From JBGPIK01 sp041484845 (lineage in GTDB: Bacteria; Desulfobacterota; Binatia; UBA9968): a stretch of 7,351 nucleotides of DNA. The notes under the pieces are model-generated. The model was not told where the DNA came from, did not search any database, and saw only the letters and a program-made list of their open reading frames with translations. Both the position numbers and the translations under genes were made by a program. How positions within the stretch are numbered: the stretch's first letter is position 1; each line of letters begins with the position of its first letter. Location of the stretch: positions 1 through 7,351 of the forward strand of contig JBGPIK010000349.1 in the NCBI GenBank assembly GCA_041484845.1, given 5' to 3'. Below, piece after piece: positions 1 through 6,801 of the stretch.

Positions 1-982
1 CCCGCGGCGTGTTCACGTCGTCGCTGAAAAGAGAGGAACAAGCATCCTCTTCGATTTCAGCGGCTCCGATGACCAGGCACGCGGCCCGGTCAACGTCACA
101 TCGGCACTGATCAAGAACACCTGTTACTTCGGCCTGATGGCGATGACGGATGCGAGTCTGCCGTTTAATCATGGCTTCGTCGATGTCGTGCAGACGCGCT
201 TTCGAGAGGGGACGGTTGTATGTCCTCGGTTTGGCGCGCCGGTGTCTTATTACGTTCCGCTTGCTTACCTCACCGCCGATGTAGTGCTGAATGTGCTTGG
301 GAAATTCAATCCCGAAAGAGCCGTCGGCTCATCGGGCGGTGGCGGCGGCGTGCGGATCACGAGCTCGGGCGGAAAAAACAGCAACCCCTGGGTATTTATG
401 GAACTGCTCGACACGGCACTTGGCGCTAGCAGTAAGCAAGACGGCGTGTCGCTGATTCACGGCACGCTGGGCGTCGGCCAATTCCGACCGGGGCCGATTG
501 AAATCCATGAAACCGAATTTCCGATGCGCGTCGTTCGCTTCGATGTGCGCACGGATTCCGGCGGTCCGGGAAAATTCCGCGGCGGCCTGGGTTGTACGCG
601 CGAATACCAATTATTAGCGGACGCGGCGGTTCGCGTGCGCGGCAAAGGCGACATGCGCAGCAAATTTCCGCCTTGGGGTGTGCTCGGCGGCAAGCCCGCG
701 CGCACCGGCGCTTATTCAGTTAATGGTGAAGAGCTTGCGGAAACGGTTCGCGAAGCCGTACTCAAACCCGGCGATATCGTGCGCGTGAATATGAACGCCG
801 GCGGCGGCTACGGCGATCCGCTGGAAAGAGATCCGCAGTTTGTGCTCGGCGACGTGCTGGACGGTTATGTTTCCGTCGTGGGCGCGCGAGAGGATTACGC
901 TGTCGTTATCGTTCCGGATAGGCTAAGCGTTGATGTTGAGATGACGAAGAGATTGCGAAGGGAAAGACGGTCGGCACAGTAG
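1..982 (+). CDS. Hydantoinase B/oxoprolinase (HyuB) family subunit, 5'-truncated by window edge
   Basis: The reading frame is open from base 2 to the TAG at 980-982, giving about 326 residues; HyuB proteins are usually over 500 residues, so roughly the N-terminal third lies outside the window. The first ATG downstream of the edge (137) is internal: the codons before it already read as family sequence, including DFSGSDDQARGPVN, which matches the HyuB signature of an acidic-Phe-x-Gly-S segment followed by RG-x-x-N. Further family marks are a Gly-rich GSSGGGGG loop, RFDVRTDSGGPGKFRGGLG (the conserved DSGG-G-RGG-G block) and AGGGYGDPLERDP near the C terminus. Family members pair with a HyuA-type ATPase subunit for ATP-dependent hydrolysis or carboxylation of hydantoins, 5-oxoproline, or ketones such as acetone and acetophenone. 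The substrate cannot be told here because the partner subunit is not in the window. It converges on the flavin oxidoreductase across the inverted repeat at 1047-1115. GC is high (65-70% in two hand-counted lines). Confidence 0.93.
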   Translation, partial: PRRVHVVAEKRGTSILFDFSGSDDQARGPVNVTSALIKNTCYFGLMAMTDASLPFNHGFVDVVQTRFREGTVVCPRFGAPVSYYVPLAYLTADVVLNVLGKFNPERAVGSSGGGGGVRITSSGGKNSNPWVFMELLDTALGASSKQDGVSLIHGTLGVGQFRPGPIEIHETEFPMRVVRFDVRTDSGGPGKFRGGLGCTREYQLLADAAVRVRGKGDMRSKFPPWGVLGGKPARTGAYSVNGEELAETVREAVLKPGDIVRVNMNAGGGYGDPLERDPQFVLGDVLDGYVSVVGAREDYAVVIVPDRLSVDVEMTKRLRRERRSAQ

Positions 983-1046
983 CGGCGATATTCAGGCATA
1001 AAGGCGATCGAGAGGCGAGCCCTCCGGAGCGAGGCGTACAGAACAG

Positions 1047-1115
1047 GGTTCAAGGTTCCAGGTTCAACGTTCAATTGAATTCGAACCTTGAACATTGAAC
1101 CTTTAACTTTGAACT
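1047..1115. repeat. Inverted repeat built from GGTTCAA-type heptamers in the convergent intergenic region
   Basis: Four consecutive 7-bp units on the left (GGTTCAA, GGTTCCA, GGTTCAA, CGTTCAA at 1047-1074) face five units of the complementary kind on the right (TCGAACC, TTGAACA, TTGAACC, TTTAACT, TTGAACT at 1081-1115). The 27-bp arms 1048-1074 and 1088-1114 pair with four mismatches around a 13-nt loop, which includes most of the small palindrome TTCAATTGAA (1070-1079). The element lies between the ends of two convergent genes, where it could act as a bidirectional transcription terminator or belong to a dispersed REP/MITE-like family. No clear poly-T tract follows either arm, so a standard intrinsic terminator is not certain. 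The exact 7-bp phasing suggests growth by slippage or unit duplication. Confidence 0.85.
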
Positions 1116-1158
1116 AAACCTCAGGTGACGAGTGCTCGTTCAGCTTTAGAAAACCTTT

Positions 1159-3123
1159 TCAAATCCTGATTCCGATCAGATAACCTTCCCGAATGGCGTT
1201 GTGCATGGAGCGCGGCTTGACGGCATCGCCCACGACGTAAAGCTCGTCACAGACAAACTCGAGATCGGTGAGTAACTGCTGGCGGGGCTTGCGCGGAATG
1301 GCGATGATCACCGTGTCCGCCGGCACCAATCTCTCCGAGCCGTCTTTTACTTCTACCCTCACCCCTTCCTCGGTGATCTCCTTGGCCTGCGCGTTCATGA
1401 GGGTTTGAATTTGCAACTCTCGGACCCAGGCCGCGTGGCGCCATTTGAACGTGGCGATCACATCCTCGCCGAGCCTCTTGCCCATCTCCACGAGCGTTAC
1501 CTGTTTACCACGGGATGCAAGGTACTCGGCCGCCACCAAGCCGATTCTTTCGCCGCCCAACACGACCACGCGGTCGCCGCATGGCGAACCCTCCTCAAGG
1601 ATATTGTGCGCGATCACGACATGATTATGCTCGGCGCCTGGAATGGGGAAAGGGTCGATTTCCGAGCCCGTGGCGACCACGCCGACATCGGGAGCAATCT
1701 GGGCACACAGTTGGGGCGTCACTTCCGTTGCGAGACGCACATCCACATTCCATTTCTTGAGCAGGGTTTCATAGTAGCGAACGAGATCGACAAAGATGTG
1801 GCCGCCGCCGATTTCCTTAGAGGCCGGGATCAACTGGCCGCCCAAGTGTTCGCCCTTTTCGCATAGAACAACGGAGTGGCCGCGCTGGGCGGCTATCAAC
1901 GCGCACTCCAGGCCGCCGGGACCGCCGCCGACGACCAGCACCCTTTTGGAGATGCGCGCTGGTCGCAGCGCATATTCAGGCTCCACTTCATGGCCTAAAC
2001 GCGGATTGACCGCGCAAATATAGGGAAGATTGCGAAACATCCGCGAGAGACAGAGCAGCCCGCCTACGCAGGGGCGGATTTCCTCGAGGCGGTCTTCGGC
2101 CACTTTGTGCAACAGTTCCGGGTCGGCCAGAAACGGACGGCAAACTTCCCATAGACCAAACGCTCCTTTGGCCAAGGCATGTTCTGCCTTGACGGGATCG
2201 CAGAAGCGGGGACCGAAGGCGACCGGGATCTTCAGCGCCTGCGAAGCTTTCTCTGCCAATGGAAGCCACTGATCGTCGTGCACGTCCCGGCCCAAGGCGC
2301 CGCGCGTCGATTCATGCCAACCGACGACGATGCTGACGCAGTCGGTTCCGGCCTGCTCCGCCATTTTCATGAACTCGATGCACTCTGATGGGCTGTTGCC
2401 GCCGTGGTCATCCATCAACTCTTCGCCGTTCAAGCGGATGATCAAGATCTTGTTCTTTCCGATCGCCTCCCGGATTGAGCGCAAAAGTTCCACCATGAAG
2501 CGGCCGCGATTTTCCAGCGAGCCGCCGTAATCGTCGGCGCGCCGGTTGGTGAAGGGTGAAAGAAAGTTGGCGAGCAGGTAACCCATAAACGCGGTGATCT
2601 CCACGCCGTCGAAACCCGCTTCCATGGCGCGCGTGCTGGCATCGCAATGGTCCTGGATGCAGCTGCGGATATCCTCCAGGCTCATCTGGCGCGGAGGGCG
2701 GAAGTGGCGCAAGGTTTGCGGCACCGCCGACGGTTGAACACAATGGTCAAGATCGATGCCGCCGTAACGCCCAGCGTGCAGAATTTGCTGTATGGCGATG
2801 GCGCCGGCGCCGTGGATGAGATCGGCGATCTTGCGAAAGCCGGCGGTGTATTTGTCATCCGCGATGCTGAGCTGGCGATAATATGCCTTGCCGGCGCCTT
2901 CGGGGTCCGGGTAGGCGCCCTGGTTCGTGATCATGCCCGCTCCCGTGCGTGCGATGACTTCCATGCGAGCGTATTCCCGATCGGTGATGAATCCGTCGCG
3001 GGTGTTGAAGTTGGATACCGAGCAGGCCGCGTACTTCACCCGGTTCCGGCATTTGAAAGCTCCGACTTGCGCCTGATTAAAGATGTTCGGATATTTCGCT
3101 ATTCCCGGGTCACTTGCAGCCAT
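1159..3123 (-). CDS. NADH:flavin oxidoreductase / 2,4-dienoyl-CoA reductase-like FMN-FAD protein
   Basis: A 654-residue two-part flavoenzyme, close to the usual length for 2,4-dienoyl-CoA reductase (FadH), trimethylamine dehydrogenase and BaiCD/BaiH-type reductases. Residues ~10-345 form the old-yellow-enzyme FMN barrel: QILHAGRYGG at 113-122, and FLSPFTNRRADDYGGSLENR at 187-206. Tyr182 and His270 (in VGWHES) align with the catalytic Tyr/His pair of E. coli FadH. An Fe-S linker segment follows, but the cysteines read C352-x5-C358-x11-C370, with Gly355 where the second ligand is expected. Residues ~393-654 are the FAD/NAD(P) part: GGGPGG at 399-404, a second Rossmann loop GGERIG at 523-528 (Glu in place of a glycine), and the terminal YVVGDA at 629-634. 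Start: the ATG at 3121-3123 has AGAGGAG nine bases upstream. A weak promoter candidate on the same strand is TTGATT (3199-3204), 16 bp, then GATAAA (3177-3182). Likely reduces an activated C=C bond with NAD(P)H; substrate unknown. The gene stands alone between an operon and a convergent neighbour. Confidence 0.92.
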   Translation of the reverse strand: MAASDPGIAKYPNIFNQAQVGAFKCRNRVKYAACSVSNFNTRDGFITDREYARMEVIARTGAGMITNQGAYPDPEGAGKAYYRQLSIADDKYTAGFRKIADLIHGAGAIAIQQILHAGRYGGIDLDHCVQPSAVPQTLRHFRPPRQMSLEDIRSCIQDHCDASTRAMEAGFDGVEITAFMGYLLANFLSPFTNRRADDYGGSLENRGRFMVELLRSIREAIGKNKILIIRLNGEELMDDHGGNSPSECIEFMKMAEQAGTDCVSIVVGWHESTRGALGRDVHDDQWLPLAEKASQALKIPVAFGPRFCDPVKAEHALAKGAFGLWEVCRPFLADPELLHKVAEDRLEEIRPCVGGLLCLSRMFRNLPYICAVNPRLGHEVEPEYALRPARISKRVLVVGGGPGGLECALIAAQRGHSVVLCEKGEHLGGQLIPASKEIGGGHIFVDLVRYYETLLKKWNVDVRLATEVTPQLCAQIAPDVGVVATGSEIDPFPIPGAEHNHVVIAHNILEEGSPCGDRVVVLGGERIGLVAAEYLASRGKQVTLVEMGKRLGEDVIATFKWRHAAWVRELQIQTLMNAQAKEITEEGVRVEVKDGSERLVPADTVIIAIPRKPRQQLLTDLEFVCDELYVVGDAVKPRSMHNAIREGYLIGIRI

Positions 3124-3269
3124 GGATAAGAACTCCTCTAATCCCGATTCTGTTTGCCGATCCGTACGTATAGGGTTTTATCCCCAAAGGATGAAGGCAA
3201 TCAAGCTGCGGAAAAAGAGTCGGTGCCGATGGATGGACTTCGGTTCAGCTGGTTCGGCCCTTTTCTGTT

Positions 3270-4472
3270 CTAGCGCGGAACGGCACGTTGATCGAGCAGC
3301 CATGCGGACACGACTTCACCCGCCAGACGATTCCCTTCGGGGGTGAAATGTCCATCACTGGGAAAGTACAGTAAGGCACCTGTCTTGTCGACAAAGCCGC
3401 GAACGGATGGTGTCACGTCGAGGTATTTAATCCCCTCCTGCGCAAAGATCTTCGCGAGCCTGTGGTTGGGTTTGTCCAAATCCCATTTGAGTTCCTTCCA
3501 TTTAGGAGATTCGCTGTTAAGCCTTTCTCTCCATAGAAACGGATAAACACAGAAACGTTCGGGAAAAAAAAGAGCAACTACGTTTGTCCCATGTTTTGCG
3601 GCGTCCGCCTTCAGTTCCTGAATCAGCCGCGTCTCCAGTTTCCATGCCGCTTCCCATTCCGCCTCAAATTCAGGAGGAGCAGGAGAGGCATACAACAGCA
3701 AACGGGCGGGAATGTCGCCAATCGCGGCGCCACGAAAAAGAGGCCCAAAGGCGTAAGCCAAATAAGGAAAAAATTTGCCGCTGGGGGAGATATTATGCGC
3801 GTCCCGGCGATACGGAAAGTTCTTAAGCTCCAACTGTTCACCGTTCAAAACAAAGTACGGCTTTTCCTCGTTGCGTCTTTCTTGTAACGGGCGAGGATAG
3901 AGATCGGATATATCATTGTGGAACACCTCTATTAGAACAAGGTCAGGATTGTACTTATAGCCTTCGTATCGATAATAGAGAAGTTCCTGGGTTGTTCCAT
4001 AGCCCGGCACGCCAGAATTTATAATTTCTACTTTTTTGTGCACTCCGGGACGCTCATTCAACTTTCTCTCGATGATCTTGTGCCAAGTAAAGCGAAGCGG
4101 AACTTGCCGCGCGGCCGAAAACGAATCGCCCAGCAGTAGAATTCGGAAGGTGTCTCTTTCTTTTTTGTATGGAATCTCGCGGTCACGAAGCCCCTTTGAA
4201 TTGATCTGATTTTCCACCTCATATTCATTTTTGCGCGCAAATGTATACCGGCTGTTAGGCAAAAACGCCCAACCGACGAGTTCATTGGCAGTATTCATCC
4301 AGGGGGTTCGAGCCGTGCCTTTATAGAGGAAATAGTCGTGAATTCTTTGCGCTGCCTGCGGAGCTAAATGTAGGATTCCCTCGGCCGTCACGAGCCCTAC
4401 CAACAGCCCCAATACCAACAACAGAATATTGACAGAAATCCGTCTGACTTTACCGGTTAATATAATAGCCAT
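3270..4472 (-). CDS. Membrane-anchored SGNH/GDSL hydrolase-family protein
   Basis: A 400-residue protein with a short basic N terminus and one hydrophobic segment (residues ~14-32), then a large domain likely outside the cytoplasm. SGNH landmarks in order: LLLGDSFS (112-119) with nucleophile Ser117; INSGVPGYGTTQ (151-162), the block II glycine region; FHNDISD (184-190) with Asn186; and PSDGHFTPEGN (371-381), giving the Asp373/His375 pair. Asp and His are two apart (D-G-H) instead of the classical DxxH spacing, as seen in several glycan-associated SGNH groups. Such enzymes remove or transfer acyl groups on polysaccharides or lipids; the substrate here is unknown. Start choice: the open frame runs up to 4649, but that would overlap the DUF5989 gene, and the hydrophobic anchor begins just after the ATG at 4470-4472. 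GGGGAG directly abuts this ATG, so the ribosome site is poorly placed and a GTG slightly upstream is possible. It is last in the four-gene set, 71 bp after DUF5989. Its sampled GC (45-48%) is lower than in the hydantoinase gene. No convincing terminator follows. Confidence 0.85.
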   Translation of the reverse strand: MAIILTGKVRRISVNILLLVLGLLVGLVTAEGILHLAPQAAQRIHDYFLYKGTARTPWMNTANELVGWAFLPNSRYTFARKNEYEVENQINSKGLRDREIPYKKERDTFRILLLGDSFSAARQVPLRFTWHKIIERKLNERPGVHKKVEIINSGVPGYGTTQELLYYRYEGYKYNPDLVLIEVFHNDISDLYPRPLQERRNEEKPYFVLNGEQLELKNFPYRRDAHNISPSGKFFPYLAYAFGPLFRGAAIGDIPARLLLYASPAPPEFEAEWEAAWKLETRLIQELKADAAKHGTNVVALFFPERFCVYPFLWRERLNSESPKWKELKWDLDKPNHRLAKIFAQEGIKYLDVTPSVRGFVDKTGALLYFPSDGHFTPEGNRLAGEVVSAWLLDQRAVPR

Positions 4473-4543
4473 CTCCCCATCGGGCTTGCTCAGCACAGAT
4501 CTAGCGTTGATCGGTTCGCGAGCTAGATTGAAGACTCGGATTT

Positions 4544-4723
4544 CTAGAATAATGTATAGATAAAAGGCGCGATGGCGCTGCTTTGAGCAAATATAATAAG
4601 GCCGCCGAAAAGCAGCAGTACCACGATCATCGGCGTCAGCCACCACCATTTACGCTGCCAGAAAAACAGGAAAAGCTCGCCCACGATCCCCAGGCGACTG
4701 GCCAGACTTTCGATGAAGTTCAT
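4544..4723 (-). CDS. DUF5989 / SxtK-like small membrane protein
   Basis: A 59-residue ORF, ATG at 4721-4723 and TAG at 4544-4546. It starts MNFIESLASR, continues through ELFLFFWQRKWWWLTPM (residues 16-32), has a single hydrophobic helix (~31-46) and ends AQSSAIAPFIYTLF (46-59). The pattern of an aromatic/basic 'FWxRKxWWL-P' entry into one helix, then AQ-S-S-A-x-APFIYTLF at the C terminus, is the hallmark of the DUF5989 family, to which SxtK of saxitoxin clusters belongs. No biochemical role is known to me. The ribosome site GGAG is nine bases upstream, only 14 bp after the carbamoyltransferase stop, so the two genes are almost certainly co-transcribed and possibly translationally linked. It probably sits in the inner membrane as a partner or anchor for the carbamoyltransferase, which is inference from conserved neighbourhood. 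Confidence 0.9.
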   Translation of the reverse strand: MNFIESLASRLGIVGELFLFFWQRKWWWLTPMIVVLLLFGGLIIFAQSSAIAPFIYTLF

Positions 4724-4737
4724 AGCTACTTTCTCCG

Positions 4738-6528
4738 TTAGTTTGATCCCAGGGGTTTTTCAATCACATAATTGCCGAGCACGAGGACATCCATACCGCT
4801 TTCGGCGAAAGTATGGAAGGCTTCCTTTGGCGTGTTGACGATGGGCTCACCCTTGAGGTTGAAAGAGGTGTTGAGCAGCACAGGCACGCCGGTGGCCTGT
4901 CCAAAGCTCTCAATAAGCCGGTAATACTTCGGGCTCTGCTCTCTGCGCACAGTTTGCAGCCTCCCTGTGCCGTCGACATGCGTGATGGCGGGGATAATGT
5001 TCCGTTTGTCTTCTTTCACGTCCACCACATAGAGCATGAAGCGGGCGGGATAGTGTTTCGCGGCATCAGGCAGGACGAAGTAATCCTCGACCCGCTCGAC
5101 CAGGATCGATGGGGCAAAGGGACGGAACGGCTCACGGAACTTAATCTTCACATTGACAAGGTCCTTTATTTCTGCGCGCCGGGGGTCAGCGAGGATGCTG
5201 CGATTACCTAACGCCCGGGGTCCCCATTCAAAGCGCCCTTGGGACCAACCGATAACCTTCCCCTCTTGAAGCCGGTCCACGATCCGCTCGATCAACTTTT
5301 CCTCGTCTTCTAACTGCTGATAGCGAATACCATTCTCTTTCAGGAACGTCTCGATCTCATCGGGACCATGCTCCTCTCCCCAGTAGGCATGCTCCATGAT
5401 GAACCTTCGCGGCTTGCCAAGAACCATATGATACGCGTATAGGGCCGCTCCGACCGCGCCGCCGCCGTCTCCAGCCGCTGGCTGGATATAAATTTCCTCA
5501 AACGGTGTCTCTCTCAGGATCTTCCCATTGGCTACGCTGTTCAATGCCACGCCGCCGGCCATGCAGAGCCTTTTTTGGCCTGTCTCCTTGTGGACATGCC
5601 GGGCCGCCTTTAAAATGATTTCCTCCGTGACCGCCTGAATACTCGCGGCAATGTCCGCATAGTGTTGATTCTGTTTGCCCAGCTCAGCAACGTTTCCCGG
5701 CTCCTCACCGAAATAAGAAGGATAACCGCTCGCCGGAGTAAAAAAGAGGGCATTGGGATCGCGCGGGCGGCCGAAAAGCTGTTCAAACTTGCTGTTGAAT
5801 GTCTGGTCTGGGGAATAGTGAAAGGAAAAATATTCCATGTTGAGCTCAAAGCCGCCGTCGTTGCCGAGGCGGATGAGCTTGTGGACTTTGTCGACATATC
5901 TAGGTGTTCCAAACGGGGCCATACCCATGACCTTGTATTCCCCTTCATTGACTTCGAAGCCAAGAAAGGCGGTGAACGCGCTATACAGGAGACCAATAGA
6001 GTGTGGAAACCGTATCTCCTTCAGCAGCTTTATATCGGTCTCGTTGGCGATCCCTAAGCTAGCGGTTGTCCATTCTCCCACGCCATCAACGGTTAGGATG
6101 GCCGCTTCTTTAAAAGGAGAGCAAAAAAAGGCGCTGGCCGCATGGGAGAGGTGATGCTCACTGAAAAGAATCTTGGAGGGCGGCAGGCCGAGGGTTTTTT
6201 CGATGCGATGCTTGATCCAAAGCTTATCCCCAAGCCAGGTGATCATGGCTTCGCGGAACACCGAATGCGAGCGCGGGAAGGTCTGCATGCTGGATAATAG
6301 GAGCCGTTCGAACTTGAGGAGAGGCTTCTCGAAGAAAGCCACATAGTCCAAATCGGCCGCACGAATGCCGCCAATCCTTAGGCAAAAATCAATGGCGTTC
6401 TGAGGAAACTCATAGTCGTGCTTCTTACGCGTGAACCGCTCCTCCTCGGCCGCAGCCATCAACTGGCCGTCTCGCACCAGCGCCGCAGCGGCGTCGTGGA
6501 AGTAGCAAGAGATTCCGAGAATGTCCAT
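4738..6528 (-). CDS. Carbamoyltransferase, NodU/TobZ/SxtI family
   Basis: A 596-residue, full-length O-carbamoyltransferase. The N-terminal Kae1-like domain starts at MDILGISCYFHDAAAALV (1-18, His11) and contains HHLSHA (125-130; His125 and His129) and VDGVGEW (147-153; Asp148). The segments CMAGGVALNSVANGKI (322-337) and PAAGDGGGAVGAAL (350-363; Asp354) complete the nucleotide/metal site, corresponding to the His/His/Asp/Asp set described for TobZ. The C-terminal YrdC-like/NodU_C domain carries GRFEWGPRALGNRSILADPR (431-450), FREPFRPFAPS (464-474), THVDGTGRLQTV (517-527... region) and LLNTSFNLKGEPIV (551-564). The family uses carbamoyl phosphate and ATP to form carbamoyl-AMP, then transfers the carbamoyl group to a hydroxyl on an antibiotic, toxin, Nod factor or glycan; the acceptor here is unknown. 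The ATG at 6526-6528 lies 12 bp after the SxtJ-like stop, with AGGA about ten bases upstream. It is bracketed by two small membrane proteins, which suggests work at the inner membrane face. All expected catalytic blocks appear intact. Confidence 0.96.
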   Translation of the reverse strand: MDILGISCYFHDAAAALVRDGQLMAAAEEERFTRKKHDYEFPQNAIDFCLRIGGIRAADLDYVAFFEKPLLKFERLLLSSMQTFPRSHSVFREAMITWLGDKLWIKHRIEKTLGLPPSKILFSEHHLSHAASAFFCSPFKEAAILTVDGVGEWTTASLGIANETDIKLLKEIRFPHSIGLLYSAFTAFLGFEVNEGEYKVMGMAPFGTPRYVDKVHKLIRLGNDGGFELNMEYFSFHYSPDQTFNSKFEQLFGRPRDPNALFFTPASGYPSYFGEEPGNVAELGKQNQHYADIAASIQAVTEEIILKAARHVHKETGQKRLCMAGGVALNSVANGKILRETPFEEIYIQPAAGDGGGAVGAALYAYHMVLGKPRRFIMEHAYWGEEHGPDEIETFLKENGIRYQQLEDEEKLIERIVDRLQEGKVIGWSQGRFEWGPRALGNRSILADPRRAEIKDLVNVKIKFREPFRPFAPSILVERVEDYFVLPDAAKHYPARFMLYVVDVKEDKRNIIPAITHVDGTGRLQTVRREQSPKYYRLIESFGQATGVPVLLNTSFNLKGEPIVNTPKEAFHTFAESGMDVLVLGNYVIEKPLGSN

Positions 6529-6540
6529 CAGGGTTCCATC

Positions 6541-6801
6541 CTAAAACTGTCTAGTCGCTTGCTCTTTTGGGCTTCCATCGCTATTTCCCCTTGCGCGCCA
6601 CCCTTTCGCTGCGCCAGCCTTGATCGCCAGGGGATCACTCCACCGGCGCAACGCCAGGGCAAATGGCGCGAGTAGGACAAAGTAGAAGAAGGTTAAGAGT
6701 ATCCGCGCCTGGATGTCGCCGATCCTTTTTCCCGCGCGCTTCCACCTCTCCCAGAAAGGTCGCATTAATCCTGGGCTGGTTTTGTCCTGGATCATTTTCA
6801 T
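6541..6801 (-). CDS. SxtJ family small membrane protein
   Basis: An 86-residue protein (ATG at 6799-6801) ending in TAG at 6541-6543. It has a basic, Trp-rich amphipathic lead (PFWERWKRAGKRIGDIQAR, 15-33), one hydrophobic helix (LLTFFYFVLLAPFALAL, 35-51), then RRWSDPL and a short polar tail ending ATRQF. The order 'W-x-x-x-G-x-x-I-x-x-x-Q-x-R-LL-x-x-FYF-x-x-x-APFAL' followed by a DPL motif and a terminal RQF is the SxtJ family pattern. The start is uncertain: an in-frame TTG at 6808-6810 and a second ATG at 6793-6795 are also possible, and none has a strong Shine-Dalgarno sequence. It is the first gene of the set, 12 bp before the carbamoyltransferase. No function is known for the family; anchoring or regulating the carbamoyltransferase is inference. 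Confidence 0.87.
   Translation of the reverse strand: MKMIQDKTSPGLMRPFWERWKRAGKRIGDIQARILLTFFYFVLLAPFALALRRWSDPLAIKAGAAKGWRARGNSDGSPKEQATRQF

Noticed and set aside
1128..1139. Small hairpin ACGAGTGCTCGT as terminator of the oxidoreductase gene
   Set aside because: Stem of only four to five pairs with a minimal loop and no T-run; the heptamer repeat next to it is the better candidate.
1405..1866. 153-residue open frame on the + strand
   Set aside because: Lies wholly antisense to the well-supported flavin oxidoreductase, has no recognisable motif and is a mirror of its codon bias.
2647..3129. 160-residue open frame on the + strand
   Set aside because: Antisense shadow of the FMN domain of the oxidoreductase; the - strand frame carries clear family motifs.
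3212..3227. On the - strand, GGCACCGACTCTTTTT resembles the tail of a Cas9 guide-RNA scaffold
   Set aside because: The second stem half needed for the hairpin is missing and there is no repeat array or cas gene; taken as chance and as too weak a stem for a terminator.
4473..4649. Upstream extension of the SGNH gene to 4649
   Set aside because: It overlaps the DUF5989 gene in another frame, adds residues with no SGNH or signal character, and places the membrane segment ~70 residues in.
3270..6801. A saxitoxin biosynthesis cluster
   Set aside because: Only the sxtI/J/K-type trio is present; no sxtA-type polyketide, amidinotransferase or oxygenase gene is in the window, and these three families occur widely elsewhere.
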